Source: Rhizobium sp. RU33A (lineage in GTDB: Bacteria; Pseudomonadota; Alphaproteobacteria; Rhizobiales; Rhizobiaceae). Taken from it: a stretch of DNA of 64,000 nucleotides. The DNA lies in contig NZ_FTMQ01000002.1 in the NCBI RefSeq assembly GCF_900156055.1, forward strand, positions 62,001-126,000, given 5' to 3'. The translations under genes were made by a program, and so were the position numbers. The notes under the pieces are model-generated. The model worked only from the letters and a program-made list of their open reading frames with translations, searched no databases and was not told the DNA's origin. Shown piece by piece: positions 26,688-35,182 of the stretch (positions are counted from its first letter, which is position 1; every line of letters starts with the position of its first letter).

Positions 26688-27980
26688 TTAGTCGACGAAG
26701 CCCGCAAGGCGCGGGACCGTTAGGGTCAGGGCGGGGAAGTAGGTGATCAAGAAGATCACCACGATTTCCGCCAAGAGAAATGGCATGACGGCCTTCGCCA
26801 CTGTCTCCACCTTCAGGCCGGAGACCGAGGCGGTGACGAAAAGCACAAGGCCCATCGGCGGGGTTAGCAGGCCGACCGTCAGGTTCACCACCATGATGAT
26901 CGCGAAGTGTACCGGGTCGACGCCGAGCGAGGTGAAGATCGGACCGAGGATCGGCCCGAGCACGATGATCGCCGGCCCCGCGTCCAGGAACATGCCCACG
27001 ATGAACAACAGGATGTTGACAAGGAAGAGCAGGACAAGTGGGTTGTCGCTGAGGCTGAGGAACAGATCGGCCAGCAGTTCCGGCGTATGGGCGAGCGATG
27101 CAACGGTCTTGAAGGCCATGGCTGCCCCGATCAGCAGAAGCACGACGGCGGATGTCATCGCCGCGCGCATCAGGATGCCCGGGATATCCTTGAACTTCAG
27201 GGTGCCGATGACAAAGAGACCGAGGAAGAAGGCGTAACCGGCGGCAATCGCCGCCGCTTCCGTCGGTGTGAAGACGCCGCCGAGGATGCCGCCCATGATG
27301 ATGACGGGGGTAAGGAGCGGCCAGAACGCGCCGATCATCGCCCGCCCACGGTCGCGCCAGGAGGCGCGCTTGGTGGCGGCCGGCAGGTCGTAATGGTTGG
27401 CCAGCAGTCGGATCATCACCATCAGGCTGATGCCGATCAGCACGCCGGGCACGATGCCGGCAAGGAAGAGGGCCGCAACGCTTTCGCCCATCACATAAGC
27501 ATAGATGATCATGATGCCGGATGGCGGAATAATCGGCCCGATGATGGCCGACGCCGCCGTGATGCCAGCGGCGAAGCGGCGGGTATAGCCTTCCTTCTCC
27601 ATGGCCGGGATCAGCATAGCTCCAAGTGCGGAAACATCGGCGACGGCCGAACCGGAAATGCCGGCGAACATCATCGAGTCGACGACATTGACCTGTGCAA
27701 GGCCGCCCCGCATATGGCCCACCATGGCCTGGGCAAAGCGCACGATGCGCAGTGTGATGCCGGCCCGGTTCATCAGTTCCCCTGTTAGCATGAAGAAGGG
27801 GATCGCCATCAGCGGGAAGCTGTCCATGCCCGCATAGATGTTGCGGTAGAGGAGCACGATGTCGCGCTCCTGGCCGTTCCACCAGAGGATGAGGGCGGGT
27901 GCCGCAATCAGGCCGAAGACGATCGGCAGGCCGAAGAGCAGGAAGACGATGAAGAGGGGCAGGAAAAGGCTCAGCATCAT
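26688..27980 (-). CDS. dctM: TRAP transporter large permease (DctM family)
   Basis: A 430-residue, roughly 12-helix membrane protein. Visible family motifs are AGISGSAVADVSALGAMLIP (about 107-126), IGPIIPPSGIMIIYAYVMG (about 152) and the C-terminal LTVGLLTPPMGLVLFV (about 365). It is the sodium-coupled translocation subunit. Its start overlaps the dctQ stop by four bases, and it is followed after 24 bases by dctP, the order Q-M-P. Confidence 0.9.
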   Translation of the reverse strand: MMLSLFLPLFIVFLLFGLPIVFGLIAAPALILWWNGQERDIVLLYRNIYAGMDSFPLMAIPFFMLTGELMNRAGITLRIVRFAQAMVGHMRGGLAQVNVVDSMMFAGISGSAVADVSALGAMLIPAMEKEGYTRRFAAGITAASAIIGPIIPPSGIMIIYAYVMGESVAALFLAGIVPGVLIGISLMVMIRLLANHYDLPAATKRASWRDRGRAMIGAFWPLLTPVIIMGGILGGVFTPTEAAAIAAGYAFFLGLFVIGTLKFKDIPGILMRAAMTSAVVLLLIGAAMAFKTVASLAHTPELLADLFLSLSDNPLVLLFLVNILLFIVGMFLDAGPAIIVLGPILGPIFTSLGVDPVHFAIIMVVNLTVGLLTPPMGLVLFVTASVSGLKVETVAKAVMPFLLAEIVVIFLITYFPALTLTVPRLAGFVD

Positions 27981-28567
27981 TCTGCTCCCAGCTGTCCGGC
28001 GATGCGGATCGGCATCAGGTCTCGGTCATATCCCACAAGCTTCAGGAATGTCCTCAGAACGAGCTCTATGTTGACCACGAACATCAGGGTGATGCCGACC
28101 GCGAGCGACGCCATCATCCAGCCGCGTGGTACCTTTATCCAGGTGGACAGGTCGAAGGATGTGGGAACGGCGATCGCCGCCATCGCGAAACGCCCACCGA
28201 TCCCGGTAACTTCACTCCAGCCGATGCGCATGCCGACATAGAGCACGGTTCCGATCAAGAGGAGGAACAACAGGCTGATCAAGCCGGACAGAAGGCGCGG
28301 CAGATGGTCGATGATCAGGTCAATGGCGACGAAACCTCCCTGGCGGAAAGCGGTGGGCACCAGAAGCCCCGTCATCCAGAGCATCAGAAAGCGCGACGCT
28401 TCCTCGCTCCAGGGCAGAGCGTTGCCGAGAAAGTAGCGGAAGAAGACCTGCATCAGCATGAAGAACAGCATGATGCCGAGAGCGCCGGCGCCCAGCCAGA
28501 GTCCGACCATCAGCACGGCGGCGTTGAGCCGGCCGAGCAGGTTGGTCAGGTTCGATAGTGCTGTCAT
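27977..28567 (-). CDS. dctQ: TRAP transporter small permease (DctQ family)
   Basis: A 196-residue membrane protein with four predicted helices and the family motif FLGNALPWSEEASRFLMLWM (about 45-64). I chose the start MTALSNLTN (28567) because GGTGGAG lies just upstream; a frame start at 28594 adds nine residues with no ribosome site. It forms the membrane complex with DctM and opens the TRAP operon. The 192 bases upstream of it hold no gene, only one inverted repeat at 28717. Confidence 0.85.
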   Translation of the reverse strand: MTALSNLTNLLGRLNAAVLMVGLWLGAGALGIMLFFMLMQVFFRYFLGNALPWSEEASRFLMLWMTGLLVPTAFRQGGFVAIDLIIDHLPRLLSGLISLLFLLLIGTVLYVGMRIGWSEVTGIGGRFAMAAIAVPTSFDLSTWIKVPRGWMMASLAVGITLMFVVNIELVLRTFLKLVGYDRDLMPIRIAGQLGAE

Positions 28568-28716
28568 GTCTCCACCCGTTTTATCATCGGTCAATTCGCG
28601 AGACTATCGAAGACTATACCCCGCCGCGCAAACACGGCTGTTCCAGTTTCAGGCCGCGGCGGAGTAAAATCCTCCTTGCGGTACTTGTTCCGGATCGTCC
28701 TCAACTGCCTCGCCGC

Positions 28717-28731
28717 GCATGCCAGGCATGC
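28717..28731. repeat. Inverted repeat GCATGCC-A-GGCATGC
   Basis: A perfect 15-base inverted repeat with a single central base, in the space between the flavin reductase stop and dctQ. It could be an operator for the TRAP operon or part of the 3' end of the reductase operon; no T run follows it. Confidence 0.4.
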
Positions 28732-28759
28732 ACCGACGACCTCCTCCCAAACTCCCAGC

Positions 28760-29278
28760 TCAGACCGCGAAGCGTCCGAACCGTCCCCCCGAGAAGCACA
28801 GCGGTTCTCCCTGCCGATGTGCGACCCTTAACACCCTGCCGATGATGATCGTGTGATCACCGGCGTCATGCTGCGCCTGTTCGGCGCATTCGAAACGCGC
28901 GAGCGTGCCCGGCAGAACCGGCACGCCTTCGTCGTTGAACCTGACCTCGATCCCATCGAAACCACTGCCGCCGCGAGTGAAGGCGGCGCTCAGGTGATCC
29001 TGATCCGCGCCGAGCACGTGGATCGCGAAATGGCGGGCGCCTGTGAATGCGCCGTATCGCGAGGAACTCTTGGCGGGCGACCAGAGCACCAGAGGCGGAT
29101 CGAGCGAAACCGAGGCAAAGCTGTTCACCGTCATGCCGATCGGACCGTCCGGTGTCGTCGCGGTCACCACGGTTACACCCGTGGTGAAACTGCCCAGTGC
29201 GTTGCGAAAGGCACGATGGTTGTCGGCGCCGGGAACGAAGACGGCCTCCAACGCATGAATGTCATTGGCAGCCATCAT
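28760..29278 (-). CDS. smoA: Flavin reductase, HpaC/SmoA-like
   Basis: A 172-residue flavin reductase-like protein (FMN-binding split barrel): FRNALGSFTTGVTVVTATTPDG (about 23-44), GMTVNSFASVSLDPPLVL (about 48-65) and the C-terminal LCFSGGRFGRF. It supplies reduced flavin to a partner monooxygenase, here almost certainly the SsuD-like product two genes upstream. The ATG at 29278 overlaps the aldo-keto reductase stop and follows GGGAGG. In Agrobacterium the same three families in one operon are SmoA, SmoB and SmoC of the oxidative sulfoquinovose pathway; the symbol is assigned on that basis. Confidence 0.75.
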   Translation of the reverse strand: MMAANDIHALEAVFVPGADNHRAFRNALGSFTTGVTVVTATTPDGPIGMTVNSFASVSLDPPLVLWSPAKSSSRYGAFTGARHFAIHVLGADQDHLSAAFTRGGSGFDGIEVRFNDEGVPVLPGTLARFECAEQAQHDAGDHTIIIGRVLRVAHRQGEPLCFSGGRFGRFAV

Positions 29279-30171
29279 CAGGCGACCTCCCGTCCGATCG
29301 CAAGCGTATAAAGCTCGAACCAGGTCTGGCGATCCAGCTCCACCTTCGTCGCGTCTGCAATCCTGGCAATACGATCGAGTGAATTGGTGCCCATGACCGG
29401 CATGATGGTGGCCGGATGACGCAGCAGCCAGGCAACCGCGACAGCCGTTTCGTCGACGCCATGTTCTGCGCCAATGCGCTTCAGGGCCGACAGGAGTTCC
29501 GGCTTCGATCCGTCGAGGAGGCGTCCGCCACCGAGCGGCGACCAGGCCATCGGCGGGACCATGCGCTCCTGCAGATAGGCGAGATCGCCATTCACAAAGG
29601 TATCTGTCGCGAGCAGGCTCATCTCGATCTGGTTGGTGACGAGGTTGTTCTCCATCGACGACTGCAGCAGCGAGAAGTCCCAGGGGCGGAAGTTGGAGAC
29701 GCCAACTGCCAGCACCTTGCCGGACGCGACCAGCGCATCGAGCGCCGGGCCGGTTTCATCGGGATCAATCAGAGGGTCGGGGCGGTGGATCAGCAGCAGA
29801 TCGACATGATCGGTGCCCATGTCGGTGAGCGAGGCTTCGACCGAGGCCGTGATGTGAGCCGCTGAGGTGTCGTAATATTTGACGCGGGCTGTCGAATGGC
29901 GACCGACCGGGGCGACGATGTCGCATTTGGTGACGATCTCGAGCTTGTCGCGCAGGCCAGGCGAGGCCTTCAGCGCGTTGCCGAGCACGGCTTCCGCCGT
30001 ATAGCCGCCATAGATGTCGGCCTGGTCCATAGTGGTGATGCCCTGAGCAAGGCAGGCTTCGATCTTGGCCTGGACGTGTTTGGGCGAGGTGTCGGCATCG
30101 TCGCCGATGCGCCACATCCCGTAGACGAGGCGGCTGAAGGTGAGGTCTGGGGTGAGATTGACGCGCTGCAT
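29278..30171 (-). CDS. smoB: Aldo-keto reductase, SmoB-like
   Basis: A 297-residue aldo/keto reductase barrel. The catalytic residues are Asp and Tyr in TMDQADIYGGY (about 41-51), Lys in IVTKCDI (about 76) and His in LLLIHRPDPLID (about 122). It starts at MQRVNLTPD (30171), sharing one base with the monooxygenase stop; the longer frame is a shadow. In the sulfo-SMO pathway SmoB reduces 6-oxo-glucose, the product of sulfoquinovose desulfonation, to glucose. Assignment depends on the neighbours, because the aldo-keto family is broad. Confidence 0.72.
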   Translation of the reverse strand: MQRVNLTPDLTFSRLVYGMWRIGDDADTSPKHVQAKIEACLAQGITTMDQADIYGGYTAEAVLGNALKASPGLRDKLEIVTKCDIVAPVGRHSTARVKYYDTSAAHITASVEASLTDMGTDHVDLLLIHRPDPLIDPDETGPALDALVASGKVLAVGVSNFRPWDFSLLQSSMENNLVTNQIEMSLLATDTFVNGDLAYLQERMVPPMAWSPLGGGRLLDGSKPELLSALKRIGAEHGVDETAVAVAWLLRHPATIMPVMGTNSLDRIARIADATKVELDRQTWFELYTLAIGREVA

Positions 30172-31328
30172 CAGCGGCGAACTCCATTTCCGAGAGGTGT
30201 GGGCGGCGTTTCCGAGGGAACGCGGCCATAAGCATGGGGGAGAGAGACAGTCTTGAGTTCCGGCAGCACCTTGGTGCCGAAGTGAACCGCCTCGTCGATA
30301 TGCGGATATCCTGACAGGATGAAGGCGCGGATGCCCATCTTTCTGTACTCCTCCAGTTCCGAGAGGATCTGGTCCGTCGAACCGACAAGGGCTGCACCAC
30401 AGCCGGAGCGGGCGCGGCCGATGCCGGTCCACATATGCGGTTCGATATAGCCAAACTGGTCGGCAAGTTCGCGGGCACGGGCCTGATGGGCGACGCCGAG
30501 CGAGATCGAGTCATGCGCGCGGTCGCGGATCAGCTTGCCATATTCGTCATCGAGCTTCGAGACGATGTATTCGGCATACTCGCGGGCTTCCTTCTCGGTG
30601 TCACGGACGATCATGTGGACGCGCAGACCGTAATCGAGGGTACGGCCATGGGCTTCGGCGCGCGCATGCACAGCCTTCATCCGCTCGGCGAGCTGGTCCT
30701 TCTTTTCGGGCCACATCAGATAGACGTCGCATTGCGCGCCGCAGAGCTCCAGCGCGTCCGGGGAGTAACCGCCGAAATAAAGAAGGGGGCCGCCGTTCTG
30801 CTGGTATGGGCGGGCGGGCTCGGTCGACACGCCCTTGAACTGGTAGACTTCGCCTTCGTGGTCGATCGTGTCACGTGTCCAGGCCTGGCGGAGGATCTCG
30901 ACCACCTCGTGGCTGCGCTTGTAGCGGAAGGCGCTGTCTGCGACTTCGCCGGGGAAGTCCGAGCTGATGACGTTGAGCGTCAATCGACCCTTCAGCATGT
31001 GATCGAGGGTGGCGACGGTCCGCGCCAGCATGATCGGCTGCATCTCGCCGCAGCGGATGGCGGCCAGCATGTTGATCTTGGAGGTGATCGGTGCGCAGCC
31101 GGCCACGAAGCTCAGGGTGTCCTGGCCTACCTGGTAGGAGGAAGGGCAGAGGATGTTGCGAAAGCCCAGTTGCTCGGCCTTCTGGACGATGTCGGAGCAG
31201 TGCTCGAAGCTTGAGCGCAGAGCACCATCGGGCACGCCGAGAAATTGATAATCGTCAGAGCAAAGGGCTGCGAACCACGACACTTCCGCGCCATCGATAT
31301 CGGCCGATGTGACAGGTACGACAGTCAT
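30171..31328 (-). CDS. smoC: FMNH2-dependent sulfonate monooxygenase, SsuD/SmoC-like
   Basis: A 385-residue luciferase-like monooxygenase of the alkanesulfonate monooxygenase group. Family features are ISSDFPGEVADSAFRYKRSHEVVEILRQAW (about 130-165), GPLLYFGGYSPDA and the C-terminal active-site segment GSTDQILSELEEYRKMGIRAFILSGYPHIDE. With FMNH2 and O2 it splits a C-S bond to give an aldehyde and sulfite. The start MTVVPV (31328) follows GGAGGAGA; the longer frame has no ribosome site. The order monooxygenase, aldo-keto reductase, flavin reductase with overlapping stops points to sulfoquinovose rather than a simple alkanesulfonate, which would not need the reductase. Confidence 0.78.
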   Translation of the reverse strand: MTVVPVTSADIDGAEVSWFAALCSDDYQFLGVPDGALRSSFEHCSDIVQKAEQLGFRNILCPSSYQVGQDTLSFVAGCAPITSKINMLAAIRCGEMQPIMLARTVATLDHMLKGRLTLNVISSDFPGEVADSAFRYKRSHEVVEILRQAWTRDTIDHEGEVYQFKGVSTEPARPYQQNGGPLLYFGGYSPDALELCGAQCDVYLMWPEKKDQLAERMKAVHARAEAHGRTLDYGLRVHMIVRDTEKEAREYAEYIVSKLDDEYGKLIRDRAHDSISLGVAHQARARELADQFGYIEPHMWTGIGRARSGCGAALVGSTDQILSELEEYRKMGIRAFILSGYPHIDEAVHFGTKVLPELKTVSLPHAYGRVPSETPPTPLGNGVRR

Positions 31329-31375
31329 TGAGGTCTCCTCCAAGGCTCCAACTTTCCTCTTGCCTAACACTCGAT

Positions 31376-31389
31376 TTGATGTAGATCAA
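31376..31389. promoter_or_regulatory. TTGAT-GTAG-ATCAA operator candidate between smoC and gntR
   Basis: A perfect five-base-arm inverted repeat with a four-base spacer, in the 63-base gap between the divergent monooxygenase and GntR genes, immediately before the GntR start. A further ATCAA half (31396-31400) follows. It is the best candidate site for autoregulated control of both directions by the GntR protein. Confidence 0.5.
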
Positions 31390-31391
31390 TA

Positions 31392-32141
31392 GTGTATCAA
31401 TTTTTTCTCGGCGATACCGAAGTGCCACAGAACTCCGCAACGCAGCCGCCCGGCAGCCTTCCCATCTATGTGCAGATTACCGAGCTTCTGGTGCGTGATA
31501 TCGCGGCGGGACGGCTGATCGACGGTGAAAAGCTGCCGCCAGAGCGGGATATGGCCGAAGAACTCGGCATTGCCGTCGGCACTTTGCGCAAGGCTCTGGC
31601 GGAGCTGCAGAATCGTGGGCTTCTGGAGCGCATCCAGGGCTCCGGCAACTATGTTCGGGCGATATCCGATCCGAAATCCGTCTATGCCATGTTTCGCCTG
31701 GAATTGCTGGGCGGCGGCGGTTTGCCGACGGCCGAGATCCTGTCCATCGACCGACTGCCGAAACCGGATGGACTACCGACATTCGGTACTTCTACGGAGG
31801 CCCACCGGATCCGGCGTTTGCGGCGCCTTTCCGGTCGATCTGCGGCCCTTGAGGAGATCTGGCTCGACGGCTCCTATGCCGAGACCATCGATCGCGAGGC
31901 GGTTTCGGAATCGCTCTATCTGTTCTATCGCACCAAGCTCTCGCTCTGGATTGCAAGAGCCGAGGACCAGATCGGTCTCGACGTGGTGCCGGACTGGGCG
32001 CCTGTGAGCTTCGGTCTGAGGCCAGGCGCGCCCGCCACACATATTCAACGCATCAGCCAGGATCAGGAGGGAGCCCGTGCGGAAGTCTCGCGGACCTGGC
32101 TCGATCACACCGTCGCCCGATACGTATCGCGGCTGAAATGA
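31392..32141 (+). CDS. GntR-family regulator with UTRA-like effector domain
   Basis: A 249-residue regulator: winged helix of GntR type at about residues 25-90 (PIYVQITELLVRDIAAGRLIDGEKLPPERDMAEELGIAVGTLRKAL), then a UTRA/HutC-like ligand domain (HRIRRLRRL; ALEEIWLDGSYAE; ISQDQEGARAEVSRTWLD). It is divergent from the smoCBA-like operon and followed by a Gfo/Idh/MocA gene, so it probably senses the sugar or a sugar phosphate and controls both sides. GTG 31392 is the first in-frame start and gives a short extra N terminus; the true start may be a little downstream. Confidence 0.78.
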   Translation: MYQFFLGDTEVPQNSATQPPGSLPIYVQITELLVRDIAAGRLIDGEKLPPERDMAEELGIAVGTLRKALAELQNRGLLERIQGSGNYVRAISDPKSVYAMFRLELLGGGGLPTAEILSIDRLPKPDGLPTFGTSTEAHRIRRLRRLSGRSAALEEIWLDGSYAETIDREAVSESLYLFYRTKLSLWIARAEDQIGLDVVPDWAPVSFGLRPGAPATHIQRISQDQEGARAEVSRTWLDHTVARYVSRLK

Positions 32142-32178
32142 CATGACCGCGAGGAGCGGCTCAATTGAGGAGGAAAGC

Positions 32179-33291
32179 GTGGCAGGACTTCAATACGGGA
32201 TCATCGGTTGCGGCATGATGGGGCAGGAGCATCTGCGCAACATCGCCCTTCTGCAGGATGCATCGGTGGTCGCGATTTATGAGCCGGATGCCGACATGCG
32301 TGCCCTGTCAGCGGAGGCGGTTCCGACGGCAAAGATGGTTGCCTCGATCGAGGAGTTGCTTGCCGTCGAGGCGGTGAACTGCCTGCTGATCGCCAGTCCC
32401 AACTATCTGCATCTCGAGCAGTTGGAAAAGATTGCCGCAATCCGGCCGCTGCCGGTGCTGGTCGAGAAGCCGCTGTTCACAGACCCTGCGGATGCGCCGC
32501 GGCTCGCAGCACTTCGCGCCGCCTATCCGGCGCCGATCTGGGTTGCCATGGAATATCGCTACATGCCGCCCGTTGCCCGGATGATCGAGCAGGCAGACGA
32601 AGCGACCGGCGGCATCCGTATGCTGACCATCCGCGAGCATCGTTTCCCGTTCCTGGAAAAGGTCGGTGACTGGAACCGCTTCAACCGCAATACCGGAGGA
32701 ACACTGGTGGAGAAATGCTGCCACTTCTTCGACCTGATGCGGCATATTCTGAAATCCGATCCCGTGCGTGTCATGGCTTCCGGTGGGCAGTCGGTGAACC
32801 ATCTCGACGAGCTCTATGACGGCAAGCCTTCAGACATCTGGGACAATGCCTATGTGATCGTCGACTTTGCGTCGGGTGCCAGGGCGATGCTGGAGCTCTG
32901 CATGTTCGCCGAGGGTGCCCGCTATCAGGAGGAAATCTCGGCAGTTGGCCCCACCGGCAAGATCGAGTGCCTGGTGCCAGGACCCGGCCGCTTCTGGCCT
33001 GAACATCTCGGCGAGCCACCGATCGCTCAGGTCATCGTTTCTCCACGTGATCCCAAAGGGCCGCGTGTCGTCGAAATTCCGGTTGATCAGCAGCTGCTTG
33101 AAGCCGGTGACCACAATGGCTCTACCTTCTATCAGCATCAACGTTTCCAGAAGGCGGCAAATGGCGCGCAGCCGGTGGAGGTTGCGCTCGATGACGGCTG
33201 GTGGGCGGTGGCCATGGGGCTCGCCGCACAAAAGTCTGCTGAAACGGGGCAGGCGGTCACCTTCCCGCTGCCGTTCTCACCCAAGGCGTGA
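32179..33291 (+). CDS. Gfo/Idh/MocA-fold protein, possible NAD-dependent sulfoquinovosidase
   Basis: A 370-residue protein with an N-terminal NAD fold (GIIGCGMMGQEHL, about 7-19), the EKPLF motif (about 98) and a second half containing GGTLVEKCCHFFDLMRHI (about 175-192). GTG 32179 was chosen because GAGGAGG precedes it; an upstream ATG at 32143 lacks a ribosome site. The family includes sugar dehydrogenases and also NAD-dependent glycosidases (GH4-like chemistry, GH109, and GH188 sulfoquinovosidases). Because the neighbouring sulfo-SMO set has no GH31 sulfoquinovosidase in this window, a GH188-type role is attractive but is inference from context. Confidence 0.65.
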   Translation: MAGLQYGIIGCGMMGQEHLRNIALLQDASVVAIYEPDADMRALSAEAVPTAKMVASIEELLAVEAVNCLLIASPNYLHLEQLEKIAAIRPLPVLVEKPLFTDPADAPRLAALRAAYPAPIWVAMEYRYMPPVARMIEQADEATGGIRMLTIREHRFPFLEKVGDWNRFNRNTGGTLVEKCCHFFDLMRHILKSDPVRVMASGGQSVNHLDELYDGKPSDIWDNAYVIVDFASGARAMLELCMFAEGARYQEEISAVGPTGKIECLVPGPGRFWPEHLGEPPIAQVIVSPRDPKGPRVVEIPVDQQLLEAGDHNGSTFYQHQRFQKAANGAQPVEVALDDGWWAVAMGLAAQKSAETGQAVTFPLPFSPKA

Positions 33292-33383
33292 CGCGATAAC
33301 TGTTTTTCCACCATTCGCGTTTCGCGCGAACCATTCATCGTTTTCTGCGTTGCCTGCTGGTGCCAGTGTATGGAGAAGCAGCG

Positions 33384-35153
33384 GTGAACGAATATCTCTT
33401 CGGCCCCGTCATTGAAGATGACGGGGTCTTGTTTCGGTTGTGGGCGCCGTATTGCAAATCGGTGACACTCGAAATCGATGGCGCTCCTGGGAAACACATG
33501 GATCGGCAGGCGGATGGCCTGTTCAGTCTGAAGGTCACGGGATCAGTGCCAGGTGCCCGCTATCGGTTTCGACTGCCCGATGGCCTTCTGGTCCCGGATC
33601 CTGCAAGCCGGCACCAGCCGGAGGATGTCTTCGGGCCGAGCGAGGTCGTCGATCTTTCGACGCAGAAGACCCGCGACGCCATTTGGCGCGGGCGGCCTTG
33701 GGCGGACATGGTCATCTACGAGCTGCATGTCGGGACATTCACGGGCGAGGGCACCTTCCGAGCCGCGATCGACAGGCTGGATCATCTCAGCAGCCTCGGC
33801 ATAACGGCGATCCAGCTTATGCCGATCGCCGATTTTCCCGGACGTTGGAACTGGGGTTATGACGGTGTCATGCCCTATGCGCCGGACAGCCGGTATGGAC
33901 GACCGGAGGATCTGGCGCTGCTCGTTCAGGCAGCCCATCAAAGGGGCATCTCCGTCTTCCTCGATGTCGTCTACAATCATTTCGGCCCGTCCGGAAACTT
34001 CATGCCGGCTTATGCGCCGCTGTTCTCGCCGCATCACCAGACGCCATGGGGTGACGGCATCAACTTCGATGATGCGCAGAGCGAGATGGTGCGCGCATTC
34101 CTGATCGAAAGCGCTCTCTTCTGGATCGAGGAGTTTCATGTCGATGGACTGCGGCTTGATGCCGTACACGCGATCCGGGACGACAGCGAGCCGCATTTCC
34201 TGCACGAACTTGCAGCGCGTGTGCGGGAGCGTTTTGCCGATCGCCACATTCATCTCATCGTCGAGAACGAGGAGAACGATCCGCGTCTGCTCGAGCGCGG
34301 CCAGCCCAACACCGACACGTTCGACGCTCAGTGGAATGACGACGTCCACCACGCCTTGCATGTGGCCACGACCGGCGAGACCTTCGGCTATTACGCCGAT
34401 TACCGGGATGCGGGTGCAGCTCTTGCAAAGGCTCTCGCCGAAGGCTTCGTCTATCAGGGTGACGTGATGCCGTATCGCGGTGAACGACGCGGCGGGCCGA
34501 GTACCCATCTGACGCCTTCCGCCTTCGTTTCCTTCCTTCACAATCACGACCAGATCGGCAACCGCGCTCAGGGTGACAGGGTCATGGCAGCACTCCCCGA
34601 ACCGGCACTCGCCTGCGCAGTCTCGATAATGCTGCTCTCACCGCAAATCCCCATGTTGTTTATGGGTGAGGAGTGGTGTTCGAAAAAGCCTTTTCCCTAT
34701 TTCTGCGATTTCGACGAGGAGCTCAACGCAGCTGTGCGCGATGGCCGCCGGAAGGAGCTTTCGAAGTTGCCGGGTTTCGACGGAGAGCATGTGCTCGACC
34801 CGACATCGCTTGAGACATTCCGCTCGGCTGTCCTCGACTGGGACGAAGCGGGATCGAAGACAGGTTCGATCTGGGTCGAGCGCTACCGCCAGCTCATTGC
34901 GCTTCGGCGAGAGCGTGTCGTGCCGCTTTTGTCACGCATGGGTCAGGGAGGGCGTTATGCCGCCGAGAATGGTATCATCCGTGTCGAGTGGCCGCTTGAG
35001 GATGGACGGCATTACATCCTTATGGCCAATCCCACATCACATGACGTGAGTGCCACTTTTGAGGTGGATCCGGTTCAAGTTATCTATGGACTTGGCGAGC
35101 GCCGACCCGACGCGTTTGGGCCTTGGTCGCTGGTCTTTGGCGTCACGAACTGA
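33384..35153 (+). CDS. treZ: Malto-oligosyltrehalose trehalohydrolase
   Basis: A 589-residue GH13 enzyme that releases trehalose from malto-oligosyltrehalose. An N-terminal beta-domain (LFRLWAPYCKSVTLEIDG, about 20-37) precedes the barrel. Catalytic motifs are VYNHFGP (about 205), GLRLDAVHAI with the nucleophile Asp (about 262), HLIVENEEND with the acid Glu (about 295) and FLHNHDQIGNR (about 392). It starts at GTG 33384 behind GGAGA. The partner enzyme TreY is not in this window. The gene is not obviously coupled to the Gfo/Idh gene 92 bases upstream and ends next to the photosynthesis cluster. Confidence 0.87.
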   Translation: MNEYLFGPVIEDDGVLFRLWAPYCKSVTLEIDGAPGKHMDRQADGLFSLKVTGSVPGARYRFRLPDGLLVPDPASRHQPEDVFGPSEVVDLSTQKTRDAIWRGRPWADMVIYELHVGTFTGEGTFRAAIDRLDHLSSLGITAIQLMPIADFPGRWNWGYDGVMPYAPDSRYGRPEDLALLVQAAHQRGISVFLDVVYNHFGPSGNFMPAYAPLFSPHHQTPWGDGINFDDAQSEMVRAFLIESALFWIEEFHVDGLRLDAVHAIRDDSEPHFLHELAARVRERFADRHIHLIVENEENDPRLLERGQPNTDTFDAQWNDDVHHALHVATTGETFGYYADYRDAGAALAKALAEGFVYQGDVMPYRGERRGGPSTHLTPSAFVSFLHNHDQIGNRAQGDRVMAALPEPALACAVSIMLLSPQIPMLFMGEEWCSKKPFPYFCDFDEELNAAVRDGRRKELSKLPGFDGEHVLDPTSLETFRSAVLDWDEAGSKTGSIWVERYRQLIALRRERVVPLLSRMGQGGRYAAENGIIRVEWPLEDGRHYILMANPTSHDVSATFEVDPVQVIYGLGERRPDAFGPWSLVFGVTN

Positions 35154-35182
35154 CGCCCGCGTCCTCACCGCATGCATTGCTG

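Noticed and set aside
25608..28567. Calling the TRAP system a C4-dicarboxylate transporter
   Set aside because: The Dct names reflect the family only. Nothing in the binding protein identifies C4-dicarboxylates as substrate, so substrate was left open.
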